DNA of 64,000 nucleotides from Nemertoderma westbladi (taxonomy: Eukaryota; Xenacoelomorpha; Nemertodermatida; Nemertodermatidae), in contig JAUCBJ010007822.1 of the NCBI GenBank assembly GCA_032718475.1, positions 180,382-244,381 of the forward strand, in the 5' to 3' direction. The translations under genes were made by a program, and so were the position numbers. Under the pieces are notes generated by a model. That model was given only the letters and a program-made list of their open reading frames with translations, did not search any database and had not been told where the DNA came from. Positions 1-8,472 of the stretch are shown here, in pieces; within the stretch, counting starts at the first letter, position 1; the number at the start of each line of letters is the position of its first letter.

Positions 1-171
1 TTGCACCGGCGTGAGGCTATTTTATTTACACCATATTCTTTCGTACGTAGCTGGGCAACAATGCAATACCTCTTTAATCACACTATTTACGTAGCTATTC
101 ATACATAAACAAAATGTTCCAGAATATGGTGTTTTTATTTAATAGAATATAATAGCCTCACCCAGGTGCAA
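1..171. repeat. Foldback (MITE-like) element with long terminal inverted repeats
   Basis: The first ~39 bases (TTGCACCGGCGTGAGGCTAT onward, to CCATATTCT) are the imperfect reverse complement of 121-171, which ends CCCAGGTGCAA. The arms differ by a few substitutions and an insertion of about 10 bases in the right arm. About 80 AT-rich bases separate them and no ORF lies between. This is the shape of a small non-autonomous DNA transposon or foldback repeat. The left tip coincides with the window edge, so its flanking duplication cannot be checked. Confidence 0.65.
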
Positions 172-489
172 AACCATGCAACTTTCTAACACCCGTATCT
201 CAGTTATTTTACGACGAATTTCAGATTGTGTTACATATTTGGAATCCTTGCACGGCCGCTTTCCGTCAATATCAATAAATTACTACAAGGTTGAAGAATA
301 ACTGGAATAACTGCGGTGTAACTGGTACCGGTGGTATCGGTGGAGTGGAGACAACTTTTTCAAAAGCTTGTAGCTAAAGAATGAAAACGAAAATAAATAT
401 TCTGGCTCACCCAGTAAGGAGGAGGGAGGTAAAAGTATCTATCTCTGTTTCAAATTCAATGTAATCTCAATAAGGTTTGTAGAAAAATT
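172..489. other. No gene seen; probable ISCU intron
   Basis: No ORF or recognisable repeat. On the minus strand this lies downstream of the ISCU exon donor site, so it is probably intronic. The next ISCU exon is not visible here. Confidence 0.4.
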
Positions 490-513
490 GGGGGGGGGGG
501 GGGGGGGGGGGGG
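490..513. repeat. Homopolymer run of 24 G
   Basis: Uninterrupted G tract (C tract on the ISCU sense strand) about 80 bp past the ISCU donor site. Its length may be unreliable in the assembly. Confidence 0.9.
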
Positions 514-595
514 CACATAGCCTTGCCGTATATGTATGGTCGGTATGGTGGTAAGAAAAAATAACGGTAGACAGAGAGATGTTAACCAGATTAAC

Positions 596-820
596 CTTCT
601 TTCCTTTGACCCATTCGGTTGCTAGACTGCTGCTAGCTATGGCTGATCCGCACCCGAATGTCTTGAATACCGCCTCAACTATCTTCCCTGCCTCATCCAC
701 TCGGATCTGTAGCTTCATGACGTCGCCACAAGCCGGCGCACCCACCAACCCAGTACCAACCAATGGGTTGCTTTTATCCAATGAACCAACATTTCTTGGA
801 CTCTCGTAGTGGTCCAACAC
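596..820 (-). CDS. ISCU: ISCU, iron-sulfur cluster assembly scaffold: one internal exon
   Basis: Encodes 75 residues of the mitochondrial Fe-S scaffold on which NFS1-frataxin builds [2Fe-2S] clusters. Seen: VLDHYESPRNVGSLDK at the start, GAPACGDVMK with the first cluster cysteine and its neighbouring Asp, FGCGSAIASSS with the second cysteine, and ATEWVKGK at the end. The minus strand has a clean acceptor (pyrimidine tract then CAG, intron ending at 821) and a GT donor at 595-594, which is a weak GTTAAT match. The exon starts where the mature protein begins in animal homologues, just after the targeting peptide. The targeting-peptide exon and the C-terminal exon with the LPPVKLHCS motif are not in the window, so the gene is partial. 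The frame is intact and looks functional. Identification is certain; the donor position is slightly less so. Confidence 0.95.
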
Positions 821-899
821 CTGCAACAACAAAAATAAACTCCCATTGCTGCCTCGTACAAATAACAGCCAATGGCCAAAGAATAATAATGGTATATAT

Positions 900-960
900 G
901 TCAGTATGTGGTTTTTTATAGACTTTCGGAAAGCATTTGATTCCCTCGTCGACAGAAAGA
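900..960 (+). pseudogene. Scrap of a reverse transcriptase (motif A)
   Basis: A 20-codon stretch reads FFIDFRKAFDSLVD, the catalytic motif A block of non-LTR reverse transcriptases. No RT sequence can be followed on either side in any frame. It lies in the presumed first intron of ISCU, opposite strand. Either a tiny LINE relic or chance similarity. Confidence 0.35.
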
Positions 961-2128
961 TACCTGGATACTGCTCTACAAACTACCGGTATACTCTCAG
1001 TCTCAACTCAAGTCAGCAAGTAGGAAACAGCTGAACAAAGGAAAGCTACCGGTAGGCCTATTCATTCAATTTAACAAAGGCTCTTCTACAGAATAAAATT
1101 AAAATACTTGATGGTTTAAAACTTTGAACTTTCAAAGGTCCCGAATCTCCGTTGCCTTCTTCAAGATGACCGTTTGCGTAGGCAGTACTGGCAGACTGGG
1201 GGGTTGGGTAGGCCTACGATAAAATATACCGGTAGGCCTAATAGAAATAGATCAACTGCAGAACTGTAACATAATACTGTAATATACTGATATACCAGTA
1301 CCGGTAAAGCAGAAGGCCTATACCAGTATACCTGATCAGCTGATATCGGTAATCCAACCAACCTTTTCATGGTATCCTTGGCGAGGTATTCGGTTTAAGG
1401 AAATCGCCCGCTTCCCGATTAACCTTCTCACAGGGATCATTGTTACGTCTGTTTTAGAGCTCGTACGGGCAGACAGGTGTTAGCTGTTAGCCCTTTTAGG
1501 GCCTATGTCAGTACCAGAGTACAGTATGTTGTTTAGGCTAATTCCAAAATTCACACTGCGCAGCACAACGGCCAGACGGCAGACTGACGGAGCAGGAATG
1601 GCAGAGTCAATAAAATATTTTAAAATAAACTGACTGGCTGATGACTAAGATCAGAAGATGGAAGACTGTATCTTCTAAGTTCAGAAGTTCCTTTTACCTG
1701 TTTACTACAGTGACTGTGACTCTGGCAGCGCGGTCTGGCGGTAGGCTATTTCTGTATTTCAGTACCGATAGGCGGTATTTCAGTACAGCAGTCCTATCGC
1801 TTGGTTAGTACAATATGGTACTTCACCAGCATACTTTTTTTTACAACATAACTAAAGCAGTATAGTATCAGTTTCTTTTTACTGTTTATTTACTTTATAA
1901 TTTCTGAATTTAGAAATGTCTAATCTTTATCTTTATCCATTACAGTGAAGGCGTACTTGATTACCAATCGTTAATGGCACGATTATTGCACCTGCACAGG
2001 TGCAATAAGCTTCTGCTTCCTCCACCTCAATATTAAACATTAAATATTACAGTACAGCATTATGCAATGTGGGCTGTAACATAGATTTGATATATTGTAG
2101 ATACAGTAACAGATAGGGTAGGCTACAG
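961..2128. other. Noncoding, probable ISCU intron, rich in ACCGGT and AGGCCT palindromes
   Basis: No supported ORF. Short palindromic words (ACCGGTA, TAGGCCTA) recur around 1050-1350 and again near 1740. They also occur in element leaders and other noncoding DNA in the window. Confidence 0.4.
1983..2008. repeat. Near-perfect 26-bp palindrome
   Basis: Arms TTATTGCACCTG (1983-1994) and CAGGTGCAATAA (1997-2008) are exact reverse complements around CA. The core TTGCACC matches the tip of the foldback element at 1-171, so this may be two terminal-repeat tips left head to head. Confidence 0.6.
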
Positions 2129-4435
2129 TTAGATATCATATACAGTATTATATAATTTTGTTATAATATATACTACTGTACTACTACTACTAGGATCGGC
2201 ATGCTGCATTGCAGCTGCATTTTTAAGAATGCTGTGCTGGCTTATCGACAAAATTGCACCACCACAACTCCCTATCACCCAGACATTTGCTAGATCATCC
2301 GCATCTTCAAGGCCAGTGTCCTTTAAGATGCGTCTCAAGAAAGTCATGGGCTGTCCACCATGCTTATTCACTCCATGAGGCTGCCAAAGTACAAGATTAT
2401 GCACTGGTTGGTCCTCACGGCGAAAGCAATGTCCTGCAAAGCGGAGGCGATTTTGTTCTAGTGTCAAGCTTGGGGGAACCAATGAGACACCTCCAATGTT
2501 ATATAGTGTCTGGTTGGAGATGTGTGCGTTGTACTTGACACAATGAACCCGGCGTAGCATTCTTGTGAATGTGCCATCCAGAGATTTGGTGTCCTCAGAA
2601 GTTAGAGCCCAGCATGGACTCCCATAGAGGAGTACTGGAACTACTGCTGCTCTAAATAATCGGACCTTAAGTTTCCGATTAATTCTCGGTGACTTCCAAA
2701 TCCTGGAAAGCCTATTCAAGGCTGCCCATGCCTTTCCCTTACGTATTCGAAGGTCCTCACCTGACTTCCGGATCCATGATCCCAGGTAACAGAAGTCGTC
2801 CACATGCTCAAGCATACCATCTTTTGAGCTTATGCTCATCCGATCAGAGACTTGCTGAGGACTTTCAAAGTTAACTGTCAAAATTTTGGTCTTTCTGGAG
2901 TTAATAAAAAGACCAACACTAGAAGCAGCATGTTCTAATGAGCTGAGGAGCCGTTGGGCTCCCTCTAGTGATTCTGAGAGTACTGTCCAGTAGGTGGAGT
3001 TATTATCACCCCATAATCATTATGATGATCTAAGGACATGCGTAGAACATAGTCAACCACAATTATGAACAAGAATGGTGCAAATGTGTCTCCCTGGAGG
3101 ACGCCCATGGTTCTGTGTCACCGTCAACAGTAGACACAAATGTTGTCAAACCATCGTATACTGATCTAATTGCTGCAATAATTTCATCAGGAATCTCATA
3201 TAATGAAAGTATGCTGAACATACGTGAGCGAGAGACTGAATCAAAGGCCTGGAAGAAGTCAACAAAGATAACAGCCAGATGCCTGTCTTTCTTTTTTTGA
3301 TAACTCTTCAATTATCCTTCTAAGTGCCAAAATGGGCTCCATGGTCCCACGACCTTTACGGAACCCATTCTGATTTCCACGGAGCAGCCTCTCAATGGGA
3401 TCCCTGATGCGATTTAAAAGAACTCTATTGTATAGCTTTGCAGCAATCGAGATCAATGAGATTCCCCGAAAAGAACCATATAGTGTTAGGTTGCCCTTCT
3501 TGGGAACTGGCACCAACTTATTTGTTTTCATTTCTTGTGGGACTCTTGTTGTACGGTACATGTCTACTATGATGGGATAGATGAGCTTTAAACACTCAGG
3601 TATTTTAAAGACCTCAGGAGGAACACCATCTACTCCACTGGCACGATTGGTCTTAATGCTTTTTGCAGCAGCCTTCACTTCTGCAAAGGAGATATCGCCA
3701 ATGGGAATATCTGGGAGTACAGACTCAGACACTTTTACTTCTATAAAGTTATCAGGCAATACCCTGTCATTATTGAGGAGCTTTTCAAAGTGGGCCTTCC
3801 AACCATTGAGGCGATCGGCTGGTGATGTAGCTTAACCTTGGTGGTTGGTTGGCTTTTCCGACCAGGAAGCAAGTTGATCGATTTCCATGCCTGGGATGAT
3901 TGCCTGCTGTCGTCAGCATCATTGATGGCATCAACCTGTTGGTTTATTAGCTCCTGTAGATTAACAGAGTACTGCCTGTTCAGGGACCTAGATGCAGCCT
4001 TAACTGCATTCTTGGCCGCTGTAGTCTGTTTGATTCGGGACTCTTTCTGCGCCTTATATAGGTCATTTCGGCACTTCTGGATTTTGTTGTCAGTCCAGGG
4101 GGCCCTTTTCCTGTTTCGAGGGTATACAGGAACTGTTTCTGCAGCTGCTAACTTAACTGCTTCTGTGAAGGCAGTATAGCCCTCACAGTGATCTGCCGCC
4201 TCAGAGGCAAGAACCTCATACCTGTTGCTCAGCTGTAGTGTGAAGCTGGATCTCACACTTGGCTGTTGCAACAGAGAGGACCAGTCATGCCGCGGCAAGG
4301 CAGATTTCGTTTTTCTGCTAGCACGCAGACTAAGTCTTACCTTGGCCACAATAAGGCAGTGATCACTGGAGAAGGGTCGAAGTGTAAATGCATTACAGTC
4401 TTGTATAGAGCTCCTGTACTTCCTATATGATGTTA
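2129..4435 (-). pseudogene. RTE-like non-LTR retrotransposon, decayed 3' portion (endonuclease end, RT, C-terminus)
   Basis: Reading on the minus strand from 4435: the end of an APE-type endonuclease (FSSDHCLIVAK, about 4370-4320), a linker, then RT (NRASGVDGVPPEV; VPKKGNLTLYGSFRGISLI; FRKGRGTMEPILALR at 3759-3259). The frame then shifts to VIFVDFFQAFDSV (motif A, 3311-3063) and GVLQGDTFAPFLF. The thumb and C-terminal region (HVDDFCYLGSWIRKSGEDLR; RAAVVPVLLYGSPCW; RLRFAGHCFRR) is at 2881-2200. At least two frameshifts are present. The catalytic YADD block is missing: around 2971-2993 the Tyr codon runs into the downstream LSES with the two Asp codons deleted. The copy is therefore dead. Lineage is by motif recognition; RTE is likelier than CR1. 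Confidence 0.85.
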
Positions 4436-4479
4436 TAATATATTACATCATTGCTATAATATACCAGTGTTATATAAAC

Positions 4480-4999
4480 CTAACCCAGGAAGAGGAAGCA
4501 CACTTGGTTCAGGTGTAACAAAAGGACCCCTACAGTTGGCAGCAGGGCTGTAGGCCATGGATAGGCGGAAGGTAATCAACCAACGGCTAGACATGCTGAC
4601 AAGGTCGGCGAAAGGTAATCAACCAACGGCGACCTAGCGAAGACGCTTGTAGGAGTTGCGACCACAAGCGGTTTACTCTCGCAACTGAAAGATATGAGTA
4701 TGAGAAACCTCCAGGAGAAATACCGGCTCGGTCGTCGCCCGGGTCAACAAGGACCGCGTCCCTCAGTGGTACACCAGGCTGGGGTCGATAAATTGGCTAC
4801 TGGAACAGAAGACAGAGAAGAAAGAAGAACCAACCTGCTGAAATGTAAAAAGACACTAAAGATTGCTACAATGAACGCACATACCCTGAAAGCACATAAC
4901 AAACAGGGTGACATGGTCGCTCTGGCAATGGAATATAACATCGACATCATCTGCATCCAAGAACATTGGATTTGTCATAATTGGATAATTGATTGGAAA
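4480..4999 (+). pseudogene. 5' end of an RTE-like non-LTR element (5' UTR and start of APE endonuclease), inverted
   Basis: An untranslated stretch contains a duplicated segment (AGGTAATCAACCAACGGC near 4570 and again near 4612). An ORF from 4694 (ATG) follows, ending near 4990 with LKIATMNAHTLKAHNKQGD and NIDIICIQEHWIC, the first two blocks of an APE-like endonuclease. The ORF stops abruptly with no RT behind it. It points away from the minus-strand relic at 2129-4435, and the two supply different parts of such an element: N-terminal endonuclease here, C-terminal endonuclease plus RT there, with the middle of the endonuclease missing. This is the arrangement expected from twin priming. Confidence 0.75.
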
Positions 5000-5005
5000 G
5001 GACGT

Positions 5006-5052
5006 AATTAATTGGATAATTGATTGCTCTGGAAGCAATTATCCAATTAATT
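5006..5052. repeat. Perfect 17-bp inverted repeat, AT-rich
   Basis: Arms 5006-5022 and 5036-5052 (AATTAATTGGATAATTG and its exact complement) flank a 13-base spacer. It ends 23 bp before the target duplication of element A. Similar AATTAATTG words recur at 56090-56260. Confidence 0.8.
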
Positions 5053-5075
5053 GCGCCCATCGCCCAACCCAATCA

Positions 5076-5080
5076 ATTAT
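5076..5080. repeat. Target-site duplication of element A, left copy (ATTAT)
   Basis: ATTAT directly precedes the LTR tip TGTAAAAGC. The matching copy is 40.9 kb away at 45983-45987, directly after the LTR tip GCGAACA. Confidence 0.9.
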
Positions 5081-6308
5081 TGTAAAAGCTTTTGCTGAAT
5101 TGCCCGGTTATTTTTCCTTATTTTTCCCGTAAAATACTCTGTAGTTGGTTTAATAGGCGTAAGAGGCCGTATTATTGCTGTATCGGTGTTTTTAGAGGAT
5201 CTAAGAGCTATTTCTTCCGTATGTGTACTGTGGAAGGCATAGTTGATGATTCTATGGCAATTCCTTGACGCAAAAGGGGCTAGATACTCTTGAACAGTAG
5301 TTACTATGACGACGGTTAACAGCTGATATTCATACGTGTCGATTTTCTTTGTTCTACGGCATCTCTTAGTTCAGTCAACCAATCAGAGCGTTTTTACGGC
5401 TCTTGTGCAGAAATTTCCGAGAAATCACGCAATGCTTTATGGGCAGTGTTATCATTCTGTCCTGAGCCAGGAAGAACGGCTTTGGAATATTTTGTGCTGT
5501 TCTGCTTTTAGCCTAACACTAGTAGGCTTAATTATAAGGACATATATCCGTTATCATAACACACTGTGCAACTCAATACTTACCTACTAACCTAACTCAA
5601 CTGGGCAATGCATATATCTTGTTGTACATACTTTTATATTGTTATACTGCTATTTACTGTCGATTATTCATTATATGGTGATGAAATATTATATTGGAAT
5701 AACGAGAAATAACCCCGAAACCCCAATATTCTTGATATACCGAAGGTAAGAGAGAAAGGTTACATATAACGATTGTGACTTATGTTAAAGTGGTTTGAAG
5801 TGAATCTAATGTTATTTGATAGACCCTACATGAGTCGGTCCGTGTTCCTTTTATATGTGACTAAAATCAGTGAAGATCGGCAGATCAGTGTGCAGTATTG
5901 TGCAGCATTGTGTATGAGTGAGACTGATAACGAAGCATTTCCTAAAGAATGCGCCATATATGTGAATTGTAACTAAGCCATATCGTTGCGTGTAGTTTAA
6001 GTCATAGCTCTGTTTATATAGATAGAGCGCCACGTCCAAAAGGAACTGTTAATATTCCCCGAAGGTGAATAATATTGTCAGAGATTATATAATACTGTCA
6101 GTCGAATAATACATTAGGCTTACATAGCAATACGATTAAGCTGTCGAAATCAATCTCCCGGGTATATCCAACGGGTGAATGATCGCGCACAGATTGGTTT
6201 CAACTAGTGTAGTGAATCAAATACTTGTCAGAGGCTAAAAGCGATTTATTATCTAGAAGACATCCTAATTTGGCGGGTTAAACTGCCAAAGGTCTGAAAG
6301 CGCGAACA
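5081..6308 (+). repeat. Element A 5' LTR (1228 bp)
   Basis: Delimited by comparison with the split 3' LTR and with the A2 LTRs. Begins TGTAAAAGC, ends GCGCGAACA. The 3' two thirds is close to the LTR of A2, while the first ~600 bp (U3) diverges strongly, so A and A2 are subfamilies. A weak TATA-like TTTTATATG lies near 5850 with an initiator-like CAGTG about 30 bp downstream. Small ORFs inside it are not genes. Confidence 0.93.
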
Positions 6309-6687
6309 ATAACGGATATTGCTTCTGTATTGCAATAGGCAATAAAGCTGAAGTACCGGCAACCGGTACCCAGTAGGCCTGACTACCTAACCACCCGGAC
6401 CGGTACATACAGCAGTACAGGTACAGCAGTATTATTCGATTTTGATAATTATATACCGGTAGGCCTTAATAATTAATCAGGGACTGCAGCCCTGGTTTTT
6501 TATTGAGATTTTTACTTATTTCTGTCAAGTTTTATTTGTTTGAAGGCCAGTATTGAACAGAAGGCGTGTAAGCCTGATCAGATTGTACAGACAATTTGTA
6601 GGCTGAGCTGTTGTCTGATTGCTGTTAAGTCTGAACGGATTGCAGTGTGTGTAGATCACCTGTCCGATAAAGAACGGTTAGGAAGTA

Positions 6688-6716
6688 GGGGCAGCGAATG
6701 CTGTAAGGTAAACCCC
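6688..6716 (+). promoter_or_regulatory. Conserved leader hairpin, copy 1
   Basis: An outer stem GGGG (6688-6691) with CCCC (6713-6716) encloses a small hairpin, CAGC-GAAT-GCTG. An identical second copy is at 6976-7004. The A2 counterparts (39885-39914 and 40190-40208, minus) keep the GGGG/CCCC arms and at least three inner pairs while the loop changes. A role in RNA packaging or dimerisation is inference. Confidence 0.5.
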
Positions 6717-6975
6717 CAATTAAAGAATAAGTCGTACTACTGGGTTAGAACGCATACTACCTAATTATTTCGGAGTCTGCATGTCCTGTAGTTTATTTAG
6801 GCTTGAGAGTAGTCTGCCATCGTTTAGTCTGTACTTTGTTTGTGTAAGTCTGCACGGGTAGCGTATAATTTTATTTAGATAATTTGTAGGCTGGATAGTT
6901 GTCTGGCTGTTGTTGGGTCTGAACGGATTGCAGCGTGTGTAGATCACTTGTCCGATAAAGAACGGTTAGGAAGTA

Positions 6976-7004
6976 GGGGCAGCGAATGCTGTAAGGTAAA
7001 CCCC
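6976..7004 (+). promoter_or_regulatory. Conserved leader hairpin, copy 2
   Basis: Exact repeat of the hairpin at 6688-6716, 288 bp downstream, in the second tandem unit. Confidence 0.5.
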
Positions 7005-8100
7005 CAATTAAAGAATAAGTCGTACTACTGGGCTAGAACGCATACTACCTAATTATTTCGGAGTCTGCATATACCGTAGTTTGTTTAGGCTTGATAGTAG
7101 TCTGTCAGTGTTCGGTCTGCATTTTGTTTGAGTAGTTTGTACGCGTAGCGTAATATTTATTATTCAGAGTTTATGTGATTATTCGCAACATTCATTCCCC
7201 AAGTTTGTTCCTACAGTAATTGTGTTTGTTATACATGCCGTTATAGTTAAACTAACCCCGGTACTACACGGGCTGCTTGGCGTAGGTAAAGACTGGTGAT
7301 TTTGTGCACCGGTCACTCCAGCAGATGCCGTGGTTCTTTTAGCTGTTCAAGTATATTTAACTACTGATTATCTGTTGTACAAGTACTCGTACCTAATTTA
7401 GGGTTTAGTGTACAGTGCTTTCCGAAGGTAATTAGTGTGTAGGCATTATATTTGTGTTGTAAAGTGGTTGATAGGCACGTTCGATTAGCTCTATTAACTT
7501 CTAGGTAGGAACACTCCGTGATACATAACGTAGTACCTATAGTGATACGGCTATAGGTCGTCAGGCGGTGGTATTTTCCTATCTGGACAACGCAGTGTAT
7601 TTACTACTACTTATTATTTTCAAATACCGTAGTACCCTGTCCGTTGTAATAACCAGATTCTAACCCTTTGTCAGGCTGGTTTGTAGACTTCTTGTAAAAT
7701 TACCCTAAAAATTCGTATTTTGTGTTTTTTGTAAATTTTTGTGTTTATTTAGAGATTGTAATCTCAACCCGAATCGTAAGTAATTTGTAGATAAGTAACT
7801 TAGAAAGTAGAATTATTTGTTTTAGTGTCCTATAAGTAGCACTTCACTGAAAGCGCACCACTTTGTGTAGTGATTACTCCCCAGAAATAATAACATTTAT
7901 TTCAAATACTGACAAAACCCATTAAACGGGTATATATATATATTATAAATCAAATCTAACGATTTATAAATAGTAGGCCTGCCATACAACAATTAGGTCT
8001 CAATATCAGTTGGACTACTGCTTCAATAACGGTAAAAAGTAAGTCAAAGTAACCAAGTAACCCTTAAAATTCAGAAATTCAATTATTTAAATAATTGACA

Positions 8101-8340
8101 TACTGGTATTTACGATAGGCCTATTATATATATATAAATTTAGGCTGAAATTATACCGGTACTCTGTAATTAATTCTAGTCCAGAATTATACTTATATAT
8201 ACTATAAGTGTAGGCTGTATACCGGTATTCCCGATAGGCCTATTATATATTTCTATATTTGTGCTAAAATTATACCGGTATTCTGTGATAAACCTAGTCT
8301 GTAATAATACTTATATATACTATAAGCATACCGGTATTCT
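8101..8340 (+). repeat. 119-bp tandem duplication carrying ATACCGGTAT and TAGGCCTA palindromes
   Basis: Two diverged units, each with GATAGGCCTATTATATAT, then ATTATACCGGTA, then ACTTATATATACTATAAG. They end about 130 bp before the gag ATG. The same array, inverted, is at 38520-38790 in A2. Confidence 0.75.
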
Positions 8341-8472
8341 AATATTATATATATATCACGCTACACTGAGTAGCAGTATCGGTAATTAATTACTAGGCTA
8401 GCCGTTAATGCTGAATTACTAGACTTGCTTAGACTGTAATATAGCAGTAGGCATTGAACTGTACAATCAAAC

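Larger units (their letters stand above)
6589..7164 (+). repeat. 288-bp direct tandem duplication in the A leader
   Basis: Two units with period 288. A block of about 150 bp (CGATAAAGAACGGTTAGG through TTTCGGAGTCTGCAT) is almost identical between units while the rest has diverged. The same two-unit arrangement is present in A2 near 39790-40330 (minus). Confidence 0.85.
6309..8472 (+). other. Element A leader (about 2.2 kb, noncoding)
   Basis: Lies between the 5' LTR and the gag ATG. The first bases (ATAACGGATATTGCTTC) are nearly identical in A2, but no canonical TGG primer-binding site is visible. Contains a 288-bp tandem duplication with a conserved hairpin and a 119-bp tandem duplication with palindromes. 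No supported coding sequence. Confidence 0.7.

Noticed and set aside
5336-6039. Small ORFs inside the A-family LTRs, repeated at 15.9-16.4, 29.9-30.8, 41.0-41.9 and 45.5-45.7 kb
   Set aside because: They are copied with the LTR, overlap on both strands and show no codon-level conservation between subfamilies.
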